From Chrysogorgia sp. JL179-B06 (lineage: Eukaryota > Cnidaria > Anthozoa > Scleralcyonacea > Chrysogorgiidae), in NCBI GenBank assembly GCA_035772405.1, contig JAYKKM010000224.1:3987501-4051500 (forward strand): a stretch of DNA of 64,000 nt, given 5' to 3'. The notes beneath the pieces are model-generated. The model was not told the origin of the DNA. It saw nothing but the letters and a program-made list of their open reading frames with translations, and did not search any database. The position numbers and the translations under genes were made by a program. Below, piece after piece: positions 53,729 through 64,000 of the stretch. Positions within the stretch are counted from its first letter, which is position 1. The number at the start of each line of letters is the position of its first letter.

Positions 53729-55564
53729 CAATAGACAGATTTAGCAAACAGGACGCGGACGTCAAGAGGACGTGGATGGCGAAAGATGGCGTGGATTTTT
53801 GTCAATTTCACTTCCGGCGCTAAAGACGACGTCGTCTTCGCGATTTTTAGGACGTGATTTTCAAGATTTGACGTCCTGTCTAAGACGTGAACTGTTTTAG
53901 GTTTTTTTTGTTCGTAACAAGGCGAGTACAAGCAAAGAAATAATTAGAGATAAAAGTTATGTACACTTTTGTTTTATTTATAATATTTCGTGTACGTAAA
54001 AAGCGTAAATAAAGTTTTTGTGCATTGATAAAAATAGCTTGTAAATTTGGTAAATATAAGGGTTTGTTTTGTGATATTCCATTTGAATATAAACACTTCT
54101 ATAATTTCGTTTTTGTATTATGAATATAAAACCCCAGTAAATGTAGTTCGTGCTATAGTTTTTGTCAACGAAACGAAGCAGAAATATGACAGTATGATAG
54201 ACTGACTTTTTTAATCAAAGTTCAAAATCTCGTTGTTTTTAACCCGATATAAAACAACACTTGAACATAAAAGGAAGCGTTTGCTCTTAGCCGAATACGC
54301 TCTGATTATAAAAAAATATTCTGTTATATGGAGATTTACGAATTTTTTGAGGTGATTTGCTTTAAGATTTTGCTACCTCCTTCGCAGGCGGTTTTTTTCC
54401 AGATCAGTGGGCTGCAGAAAAAAACCAACAAAAAATAGGCCTTGCTGCCTCAAATGTGAAGAAAATCTTTAGCCTACTCTGAGGCAATTCTGTGCATTGA
54501 AAGAAATATTAAACAGGCAAAGTTTCAGTCTTGTAAGCATGAAAAGTCGATTAAAAACTCCAAGACACATACATAAAAATATATACAGTGTAATAAAATT
54601 AATGGTTTGAATTGTATTATCGAAACGAGATCAAAATAAGGCCAACTGTTGAGATCAAGTAAATAGCAAATTTTCATTCGAAAACGTGTTTATAAAATAT
54701 TAAACATAAAAGCTCTGATTATCCAAACACGGGAATTTTTAATTTTTGAGGTCTTGTACACACAAAAAGCAAATCATAAAATATAGCAATCTTCCCTGTT
54801 AATTTTCTCAAGATTTTGCAAAAATAGGCCGAAATATATTATATACATGGCAACGTTAAAAGCGAACGAGAATTTGCGTATAATTTGTGAGGGCGAAGTT
54901 CACCTTATTGAAAGTTTTAATAAAACCCAAAAAGACAACCAAAAGCACATGGCAAAGGTGTAAAATGTTTATTTTACCTCTCGTCGGGCAGGATATTCAC
55001 GAAGAAACCATTCATTTTGTTCTTGTAGCAACAACACTTCGACAGTGAAAGAAAACCCGACAGATTCTGTGTTGTAGAATATGAAGGCTAGACAAACTCA
55101 CAACATCACTTTACATTTGCAGCAATCCAACATTAAGTTAAACGGCATATTTTCGTGATTAATATTTTCAGAAACTTGTAAGGAAGAACTTTGGCAAAAA
55201 TTCTGTGCGCAAATTATCGCTTTTCGGCCTGTTTCTTCGGAGGTTTCCCTAGACGGCCTAGTAGGGATTTTAGCAGAAAAACACGATCTTAATAACTAAC
55301 ATGAATTATAGTTGGTCATTCTTAAACATATCTACCTTTGTGTATAATTTGCTTTTTATCTCATTTCACTTTATACAAATAAAGCTTCCTTTTGTTGAAA
55401 AAGGAATTTATAGAATAACGTTGTCGAGATGTCCTCAGTACGTTTGCTAAATCTGTTTTTTCTTCACAACACGACGGCGTCCTCGACCCAGTCCTCGTCG
55501 GTCAAATCACGCCATTCTCACGTCCTCTTGACGTCCCGTCCTGTTTTGCTAAATCTGTCTATTG
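53729..55564. mobile_element. TIR DNA transposon, nonautonomous (1.84 kb)
   Basis: CAATAGACAGATTTAGCAAA...CAGGACG and its complement (CTGTTTTGCTAAATCTGTCTATTG) define ~45-bp inverted ends; GACGTCAAGAGGACGT lies just inside both. No transposase frame and no clear target duplication. Superfamily undecided. Confidence 0.75.
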
Positions 55565-55611
55565 TCTTGCAGAGACGTTGAACGAGTTAAAATGTGCATA
55601 CAAATCTGTAT

Positions 55612-55702
55612 ATTGGCCTCCTCCACAGGCAACTCTGTGACTTTCTAGAAACTGAAAACGTTGCAGCTATTAAGACACAGAGTTGCCTGCGGAGGAGGCT
55701 AT
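55612..55702. repeat. Short inverted repeat
   Basis: GGCCTCCTCCACAGGCAACTC pairs with GAGTTGCCTGCGGAGGAGGC about 40 bases away. Confidence 0.78.
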
Positions 55703-56279
55703 CTGTATCGATGGACACGACATACAATATGCTGCTACTTATTCGATAGAATATTGTTTTTGCCGTACATATTAGCAGTACTAAAGTACTTTTTGAAAAT
55801 ATGAAAACCGTCTTATACAAACCGATATTTTTTGAATTTGGGTTAAGGATATAATATTTTGAAACTTGTTTCCACTATATTTGAATGGATTAACATTATG
55901 GATTAACTTTTCGAACATAAAATATCCAATGTAATAATAAGTGTAATTATAAAGTGCATGGATATTACACGTTTGCGAGAACATATGAATATTATGTTGG
56001 AATTATTCTCCATGCACGTGAGAACATAATATTCCTATCTTTGAGCATCCGTGTAATGTTCTTTTTATTATATACACCCGTGGACGTGGTGTTGAAAAAC
56101 AGGGTCTGGCTTGCAACTAGATGAGATTGGAAGAAGTTAAACTGTCTTGAACAGACACGACAGACGTCTAAATATACTAATGTATAACTCGAACGAGGCA
56201 GCGTGGCATGAGGTATGTCAAAGGTGGGCACTACATATACGACCCATGTCTGATCACGGAGCACAGCTAAGGTATATGA

Positions 56280-56593
56280 AGGCCCATTTACACTGGCGAA
56301 TTTTGGTACGATGTTTCTCATCCTAGGGCATGCAATTGAGTGGATGACTCACGAAAGTATAATGTCATATTGCTGGAGGAACTTCAACCAAATAATTAAT
56401 TTACTTAATATTTTCTTTGTGGTATCAAGATGTCCGTCAAACAAACCTTTGTGTTCTGCGTCTCTAGGGATCGATTGCAAATCATCCATATAGCTTTGCA
56501 CAAACAGTACAATAGTTTTGTAAGTGAATCCGCTCGATCGTATGCACCAGGAGGAGAAAAATCGTACCAAAACTCGCTAGTGTAAATGGGCTT
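56280..56593. mobile_element. Harbinger-like MITE (~314 bp)
   Basis: AGGCCCATTTACACTGGCGA and TCGCTAGTGTAAATGGGCTT are inverted ends, followed inside by TTTTGGTACGAT and complement. Edges TGA/TAA resemble a diverged 3-bp duplication. Confidence 0.75.
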
Positions 56594-56765
56594 TAAGTGT
56601 TGATTTTACTAAGGGAGGAAAATCGGTGATCCCGGAGCACGAGAGAGATCAACTAATATAACTCTACTCACATGAGTTCCAAAACTCGCGAATCAACACG
56701 AAGTTATTCTCAGATGGCACCCGCATCCAAGTACTAACCATGACGCCCGACTGGGCTTGACTTAT

Positions 56766-56915
56766 GCCTGGTTTCCATATGGTCGCTACGCTGTCTTTGC
56801 GGTCGCGGAAGTGAAGCAGTGAAGCGTGTTTCTTTTGTTATAACAAAAGAAACACGCTTCACTGCTTCACTTCTGCGACCGTAAAGACAGCGCAGCGACC
56901 ATATGGAAACCAGGC
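56766..56915. repeat. Near-perfect palindrome (150 bp)
   Basis: GCCTGGTTTCCATATGGTCG and its complement at the right. Arms ~72 bp around TTGTTATAACAA. Typical foldback/MITE end sequence. Confidence 0.92.
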
Positions 56916-56971
56916 TTTAGCGTTGAATGGTAGCTCCCTAACAGCACACTCCACCCTTGCTTCCCTAAATA

Positions 56972-57236
56972 GCGTGCAGGTATTATTACTAGAAGCAGCT
57001 TTAGAAGCAGCTTTAGTGTGTACACTTCAAACAACAGTTGACCTGGTTCATCAAAAACGCCGTGTACAAATGTAGAAAAAAGTCTTATGTGTAGGATATA
57101 TATATTATATATCCTACACATAAGACATTTTTCTACATTTGTACACAGCGTTTTTGATGAACCACGTCAACTGTTGTTTGAAGTGTACACACTAAAGCTG
57201 CTTCTAAAGCTGCTTCTAGTAATAATACCTGCACGC
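56972..57236. repeat. Near-perfect palindrome (265 bp)
   Basis: GCGTGCAGGTATTATTACTA and its complement at the right. Arms ~128 bp with few mismatches, centred on GGATATATATATTATATATC near 57105. Confidence 0.93.
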
Positions 57237-57239
57237 ATG

Positions 57240-58630
57240 TGAAATAAAAATGTACCTACGTTCTGCGATGATCCAATGTTGAGTGAATTGCAGATCTCTC
57301 TATACACATCCCTAACGAACAACTTGCCTGGGATGTAATGTAATTAATGTAATACTTTCATAATATTATTGATATAGGTCATTGGTCAGGTGCTATACTG
57401 TCTCAGCTGCCTCTGAAGATATAGCCACGTTTCAACGTAACCATGCACCGATACTATACGTCACGTCTCGTATCCGAATCAGACTGTGGGTTACCATATC
57501 CGCCAAAAATTCAAAATTACTTATTAAAGTGAATATATTAGCTAGCATTTTTTTTTATTCAGCAGTTTAAGCAACATTAGCTGCATTAAATAGCCGCAAT
57601 GTAGCATTGTCGCATTCAAACAATGTAGTTCGACTTTCTATTCTCATTTATTCAGTTACATTATCGAGCTTAACAGAAACGCTGCATTCTTGTTTTTAGT
57701 AAACGCTATCTCAGTTATTTCTCAAATCATCTGTCCTAATCTGGGGATTGACGTGTTCGATGAGACCGTCGCATTGGTTCTACGCCACGAGGACTAGGTG
57801 AACATACAACATCCCAGTGAGCCTGTCGTTAGGACGTTGTAATATCCTTACATTCACACATTAAATATAAGAACATTACTTATAAGTAATACCATGACAT
57901 GAGGTAAATTAGTGATTAAATGCACCGAAAGACGAGTGTGGATATCTGGAAGTCCCAAGGGCGATTTTCATCATTAATAGACCCGGAGCGAGGGGAATTC
58001 GACGATATATCATCCCGAGGGGTAATATTTCGACGAATTTCCAGAGCGGAGGGTCTATAAATGATATATTATACCGAAACAATCTTGAATGATGTCTTGA
58101 AACGTCTATAGAAACGTCTTGAAATGTATTGCTGTTCCTCCATTGTTTACAGGCTTGTCTTCCGAGCGGGTTATTCCAACTCGATCGTCATCAGTCATCA
58201 GTGGGTGATTCGAGGTTAGAGTTTAAATTGACTGGTCACGTGTGATTGACGAGGTAAATAAATGTGTAATACACTGTTAGAAATGTTGACGTGAAACAAA
58301 TGTTGAGTGAAAATTAAAAGTGAATATTAATGTTTGCATGATTGTTGTAATTGTCTTGATTACTTAATCATTTTTTTGTTGTGTAAAAGAGTATTGTTTG
58401 GAAGTTTGCTCAATGCTCATGCCGGTTAGAGGGCGAATTAGAGATTAAATCGCCCGCTGAGAACAAAAGAGGCCGAGGCAATTATGGTATTACTTCGACA
58501 AGACACACAACAATAGTAATCTGAACTTCTACCACCCTTCCTCTCACGTGATCTCTTAATATGTGCTAATCAATTCCTCCCTTCTTTAATCCAATACTAT
58601 CTATCGCTATTTGAGTTCAATGCTGCTTAG
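57240..58630. other. No gene recognised
   Basis: Imperfect inverted sequence around 57990-58070 (ATATCATCCCGAGG). Nothing else supported. Confidence 0.45.
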
Positions 58631-58635
58631 CGTCC

Positions 58636-58983
58636 CAGAGAATTATTTATTCTATGTACATGTAATAGATATGCGTCCTTTCTGGTCACATAGTTCGGCC
58701 CCTGTAGGCTGTAGTCCACGTTGAACCATCTTGATCCAAAAGAACGACAGGTGATCCCCAGGAATGGTGGATGCATGGTGGGGATGATGTTTTGTTCCAA
58801 CATATTTTGTACTTCCTTTCGCTCTATCTGCAAGGAGATTAGTACACCTTCTGTTACGATCCGATGGAAGACTTTACTGGTTCTCCCAATATCATGTGGC
58901 CCACGTGAGAATACGTCCGAATATTCTAGAATAATGTCCAACGTTTTCCTATGGACCTTGTTCTCAAGATGCGAGCGATTCAA
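58636..58983 (-). pseudogene. Ty3/gypsy reverse transcriptase fragment
   Basis: Minus strand: EYSDVFSRGPHDIGRTSKVF then HRIVTEGVLISLQ is the stretch just before gypsy RT. VDYSLQGPNYVTRKDAYLLH (usual VDYR-LN-T-KDAYPLP) follows. Truncated on both sides with a frame disturbance in the middle. Confidence 0.8.
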
Positions 58984-59700
58984 ATCAAATAAGTTTCATA
59001 AATCAGACTCTCGTGTGGGTTGCTCTTCATCTTTGACAGCGCCTTCCTTTTCATCTTCAATGGTTACATTCTTTTGGTTGATGCTTTTACAGGAATTACT
59101 TCCTCTTTCTTGTCGACGATCCCTCTAACATAACATAACATAACGTATACATCACAGAACAAATATTTATTTTGACACTGCAAATTTCATCACTAAATAA
59201 AATCAAACTAAAAATAATATAATATATTAATACAAAATGCAATTTCATATTCTATAAATTATGTATTACTATTAAATATATATATGATAATTAAACTAAT
59301 GCAACATAAGCCTGTTTGCCATGAATGCCGAGTTTAACTAAATGAAATGCAGTGCATGAATAATTGGCTCAGAGTTTCAGCTTGCCTTAAATTACAGGGC
59401 AAGATGTTCCAGAGAACCGCACCTGCACTATAGCTAAAGCTATTTTTAAATTAGTTGGTACGTGGTAACCCTTAATGAATAAGCAGTAATTTCGTCACGT
59501 TGAATTTAGAGTATAAATAGTCAGGAACAAGGCCATTTAGTGATTTATATACCATCACTGCTTTATGAATTTGATACTGGGACTAACGTTTTTCCAACCC
59601 AGGATAGTATCAAACTATCAGCATCAGCATCATAGCCAGAGGTTCTGCATGCAGTTACTAAAATGTGCTGCGTAGGCAGTGTAGAAATACAAATCAAATA
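58984..59700. other. No gene recognised
   Basis: AT-rich with CATAACATAACATAACGTA at ~59130. Nothing supported. Confidence 0.45.
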
Positions 59701-61130
59701 TCTGAAAATGTTGGTGTACTGGCGAAATAGCGTTTCGAGCGTTGGTCAGAGAGTGAAAGTAACATAAAGTGAAATAATAACTGAGTAATAAGTAACTGAA
59801 ATAATAACTGAGATTTTTATAGAATAAATAATCGCGTAAGACAAAAATAAGCCAATTAGGTACGAGAAACAATAACAAATAATAATGAAATGTAAGAATA
59901 GGAAAGTGATTTGCTATTTTTACCAACAATCAGCAAACAGACCATACACAGGGATGCTAATTAGTGGGAGATGAAATAAATAAATACTCATGGGGATTAA
60001 GTGAGACAAAGATCAACAGAATGAAAATCTTTCATTGAGATCATGGGATGACTGGTGCCAAGTTTGAAAATGAGACGCTTTTCTTGTCTTTTACGGCAAT
60101 CATTTCCACCGGAAATCATGGGTGACATGGCACACACTTTCATGTCGGAAATCGAATGGTCGATACTATTAAAATGTCGGGCGACGGGTTTGTCGACATC
60201 ATTGTTCCGAAGATGTTCAGTAAATCTGTCAGAAAGTCGCAGACCAGTTTTACCGATGTAGACGGAACAGCATTTACTACAGGATATACAGTAAATGATG
60301 TTAGAGGAGGTGCATTTAAAACTATGCCGAATAACGAAATTTATTTAGGTCCAGAAATACACGTAGTGGGTACAGGTTGAGGTGTGAGCAAGTGTAGTAA
60401 CAGGTACGGGAACAAGAAAAGGGGCCTGCTGGAGATGGTGAATTTTGTTTCAGGACACTGCGAACCTAATTGTCTCTATTTTTATATCGTCGAAAAGAGA
60501 TTGATGGGTTATCGGTAAAAATGGTCGACGTCTCCGGGTCATAGTTTTGAGCATATGAAAATTACGGGTAACGATTTCTCACTTAATTTGAAGTTAAAGG
60601 GATGAAACGTTAAAACTAGAGGGGTTTTTTCATTGGAATTGTCTAGTAAATGTGATTTGAGAGTGTCGGAATGGGAAACACGATCGTGTTTTTTGAAAAG
60701 CTTTTTGACTAAGAGCGGCGTCTAATAGATGAGAAGGATAGCCAGGTTGGACAAAATAAGATCTCATTTCCAAAGATTTGGTCTCAAAAATCTTGAGAGT
60801 AAAGTATCGATTGTTTAGTGTGGTTAGCGTGTGAGGACGAAAACCAAAGGTAACTGTGAGAATCAATCGGCTTATTGGTGACAGAAGTCGTGAGCGCATA
60901 TCTATTCACCGAAAATTTTTATAATTACCGAAATATCTAAGAACGATACACAAGTTTCACTGATTTCCCATGTAAACTTGAGCGCTGGATGAAATTCATT
61001 AACGAAGTTAATGAATATCTCTAGGTTTACAAGCGAGAAAAATACAGTTCCTATATACAGTCATCAATATATCTGCCAAAGAAAACAGGGGTGATTACTG
61101 TGTAACGTTTGAAGATTTGTTGTTTGACAT
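59700..61130 (-). mobile_element. Penelope-like element (second type), GIY-YIG and RT end
   Basis: Minus strand: FFGRYIDDCI (RT catalytic motif, near 61085-61050) leads through a region with many stops to a GIY-YIG domain around 60375-60040 (IIYCISCSKCC, TGLRLSDRFTEHL, DKPVARHFNS). It then reaches the GTTTCGAGCG 3' motif near 59735. Related to 30435-31910. Confidence 0.75.
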
Positions 61131-61139
61131 TGTTCAACA

Positions 61140-61448
61140 TTGACCAACTCAACAATTCACGCCGGAAAAAAGTATTTCGAATCACAGCAAAGACGGAATG
61201 ACGTTGTCATCAATCCTGCGGACAAGGATGGTGCCATAGTTGTTTGGAGAGCGGATTTGTATAGACAAGATGCTCTCCGTCAACTTAATGATACCTCCTT
61301 TTACACCAGATTAAGTCAGATCCCACGCGCCATCCATCTCCCTCATGCAAAACGGAGTCGACAAAGGTCGTTGATAAGTGAGTTGGGCCGAGAATCAGAA
61401 GTGGAATCCAAACCACTACAGCATCGTGACGATCCCAGGATGACGTAA
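61140..61448 (+). pseudogene. Penelope-like RT N-terminal fragment, opposite orientation
   Basis: RRNDVVINPADKDGAIVVWR then ADLYRQDALRQLNDTSFYTR is the N-terminal RT motif (NPADKDGAIVV) of the same Penelope type. It runs on the plus strand, head-on to the neighbouring fragment. It loses similarity after SQIPR. Confidence 0.78.
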
Positions 61449-63250
61449 TGGGTGCAATAGACAAGGGCGAAAAATTATCTGTACATTCCCAATGACCGGC
61501 GCAGAATAAAAGGAAGGCAGAATCCACGTGAACACATGAGCAAATGTAGTCATAAATAAGACGATGTTTGATGGTGAAACCAACCAGTACAATTTTATCG
61601 TTAGAACCCCACTGGAGGGCAAATAAATAACACAGTACGTGAAATAGAACACCAGAGTATGAACTAGTGCATGTGTTACACACATAGTCATGTTAGAGAT
61701 GACCGGGTTTTACTTCTTAAAGGGAAAGTCCAGTAGGGGTCGAGGTTGTGGATATGGGCGAGTAATTGTGGTAAACAAGGGTACTTTGCCAAGGTACCGC
61801 ACGAGTAGCAAATCACACGAGTTTAGGGTTGGGTGATATTGAAGGACTTTTCTACTTTTGCTGCGGCTTCTAAAACATGCAGTGCATACACCTTACCGCA
61901 AACAAAGTAGGTTTTGAATTTTTTTTTTAGTCTGTAATTTCGCTTTCAAGGTACATGCTATAACGTCGTAAGTAGGAGCCTTTGCATGATTGGTAAGCTT
62001 GGCTACTCTGACCAGTTGCTCTGCCTTTTGCCGGCAAGGGCGTCATATTTATCAAAATTTACCTCCCTTCGGAATCCATATTGGGTAATTTTTTTCCAGA
62101 TGGGACTGAACATCGGGGCGCCAGCTTTTTCTAAAGTTTCTACATAGGCGAGGAGGTGTTGTATTGGAGATTATCCTAAATAACATGCAACGGGTATTAA
62201 CGAGCGCGAAACAAAGAAGCGGGCATCCCCTGGGTGGGGGTAAATTAGCTAAAATAATACACGCTATGACGCGCAAGAGACCCAAGGGACAGCCTGTACG
62301 TCCGTAATCCGACTCAGGAATTAGATTTTCTTGTAGGCCACCATGGGAAGAAATACAAAGCCAACAGAAAAGAAAATATTTTACGCGGGTGATAAGATAT
62401 TCGAGGAGATTATCATAAGTGAAATATGCAAAAGACTTTGCTAAACACTACAAAAACAAGCAGTCATCCTCTAGATGGAAATGATAGCACTAACGAGACC
62501 GGACTCGTGCAAATACAATAGGAAAGGACATGCCGTACGAGAGGAGCACTGCTCAAAGCTGAATTTGTGAGACAAAACACGCTCAAATGAACAAATAGGG
62601 CTGCAAAAGCCTATAATCGTGCAAGAGAATAATATACGAATAATACTTTTATCTTTGTAATATTGTTGATAGGCTACCGTGGATAAAGAATTTTAAATAA
62701 ATAAATAAATAAATAAAGAATGGGGAAGGAGATATAGGGGTTGGAGCACTATACCCAAATCTGGGACGGTGAGGCAAAGCGCGTTCAAATAGATAGATTA
62801 TATGGCTTTTGAAACGCCATAAAAATGCGCATACAATGTGAAAAGACGAAAGCACAATTAAAGCTAAATTTGTGAAGCAACGCGACTCAAAATCATGGTT
62901 GTAAAATCCATAATCATCCAAAGACAATGGGAAGGAACGGCACACTGGAAGGGCGAGAGCACTACATAAATCTAGATTTGTGAGGCAATGCGTGCGCAAA
63001 TAAACAAAATATGGGTTTAAGCCCACAATCATGCAAGTACAAACGAGAAGGAAATACGGGCGGGAGCACTACACAATCTAAATTTGGGAGGCAAAATACG
63101 CTCAAATAAAGAAAAATATGGCTTTAAAATCCTGAAATCAGGCAAATACAAAGGGGAAGGAAATACGGGCGGAAGCACTAAATAGCGGAGCGCATTAATG
63201 CTATTTATACAAATGATGCCTAAAATAAGACGGTTACTTTCAAAAAAAAA
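61449..63250. other. No gene recognised
   Basis: Contains an (AAAT)n run (62697-62717) and loosely repeated GGGAAGGAAATACGGGCGG blocks near 63050-63180. No coding frame supported. Confidence 0.5.
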
Positions 63251-63257
63251 TTCTTAT

Positions 63258-64000
63258 TCCCTGGAATAAGGGAATAAGCATAATTGAAAGGTATATAGTA
63301 ATATACATGCACACTATATAGTATAGTGTGAAGAATAAGGGAATAAGCATACATGCACACTATACAGCAGTATGAAGAATAAGGGAATAAGCATACATGC
63401 ACACTATACAGCAGTATAAAGAACAAGGGAATAAGCATACATGCATGCTATACAGCAGTATGAAGAATAAGGGAATAAGCATGCATACATGCACGCTATA
63501 CAGCAGTATGAAGAATAGGGGAATAAGGGAATAAGCATACATGCATACTATCCCGCAGTACGAAGAATAGGGGAATAAGGGAATAAGCATATATGCACAC
63601 TATACAGCAGTATGAAGAATAGGGGAATAAGGGAATAAGCATACATGTACATGCACACTATACAGCAGTATGAAGAATAGGGGAATAAGCATATATGCAC
63701 ACTATACAGCAGTATGAAGAATAGGGGAATAAGCATACATGCACACTATTGCAGCAGTATGGAGAATAGGGGAATAAGGGAATAAGCATACATGCACACT
63801 ATACAGCAGTACGAAGAATAGGGGAATAAGGGAATAAGCATATATGCACACTATACAGCAGTACGAAGAATAGGGGAATAAGGGAATAAGCATATATGCA
63901 CACTATACAGCAGTATGAAGAATAGGGGAATAAGGGAATAAGCATACATGCACACTATACAGCAGTATAAAGAATAAGGGAATAAGCATATATGCACACT
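63258..64000. repeat. Minisatellite, ~44-53-bp unit, runs off the window
   Basis: About 15 units of GGGAATAAGCATACATGCAC then ACTATACAGCAGTATGAAGA. Length varies by an optional extra GGGGAATAA block. All the apparent reading frames here are repeat artefacts. Confidence 0.95.

Noticed and set aside
63220..63893. Cys/Tyr-rich minus-strand ORFs
   Set aside because: Repeating translation of the minisatellite unit, not genes.

Overview
The window reads as AT-rich nuclear DNA of a metazoan, most likely a cnidarian or another marine invertebrate. The reasons are a spliced SLC36-like gene with GT-AG introns, a protein-primed DNA polymerase/integrase transposon of the Polinton/Maverick (adintovirus-like) kind, Penelope-like elements with hammerhead ribozymes, BEL/Pao and Ty3/gypsy retrotransposons, a tRNA-derived SINE, many terminal-inverted-repeat elements and long (TA)n tracts. 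The species cannot be fixed from sequence alone.

Region 1 (1-18312): a Penelope-like element (1-321 and 17907-18312) is split inside its GIY-YIG reading frame by a complete Polinton-like element (322-17900). The Polinton has a 6-bp target duplication (ATTTGC), 480-bp terminal inverted repeats that look identical by eye, and a 169-bp palindrome at each tip. On its minus strand lie a 471-aa protein, a fibre-like protein, a possible N-myristoylated protein, a tiny basic protein, a BRO-N/nuclease protein, three small membrane or coiled-coil proteins, a zinc-ribbon protein and a frameshifted DNA polymerase B. On its plus strand lie a double zinc-finger protein, a frameshifted thymidine kinase, a penton/minor-capsid-like protein with an internal stop, an integrase with an intact DDE triad but a separated chromodomain, and a frameshifted coiled-coil/membrane protein. 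No Polinton-type major capsid protein, packaging ATPase or maturation protease was recognised. Between the last gene and the right repeat is a noncoding stretch with two homologous hairpin units, a strong extra hairpin and a hairpin/T8 terminator-like end: a candidate structured RNA. A degraded tyrosine recombinase relic with its own inverted repeats interrupts one of the small conserved genes.

Region 2 (18500-38100): a decayed L1/Tx1-like LINE on the minus strand, a pogo-like element, and five in-phase exons of a host amino-acid transporter (SLC36/PAT-like) on the minus strand (36790 down to 24335). Its introns are filled with foldback elements, a Harbinger-like MITE, tRNA-like repeats and Penelope-like fragments. 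Later exons of this gene were not found in the window.

Region 3 (38146-49225): a nested stack. A BEL/Pao element contains a Ty3/gypsy element, which contains a Harbinger-like element, which contains another foldback element; a hAT-like MITE separately splits the BEL zinc knuckle.

Region 4 (49225-64000): SINE copies, (TA)n tracts, a second ribozyme-bearing Penelope-like element with a GIY-YIG ORF, a 1.8-kb TIR transposon, long palindromes, a Ty3/gypsy remnant, a rearranged second-type Penelope-like element, and a minisatellite that runs off the right edge.
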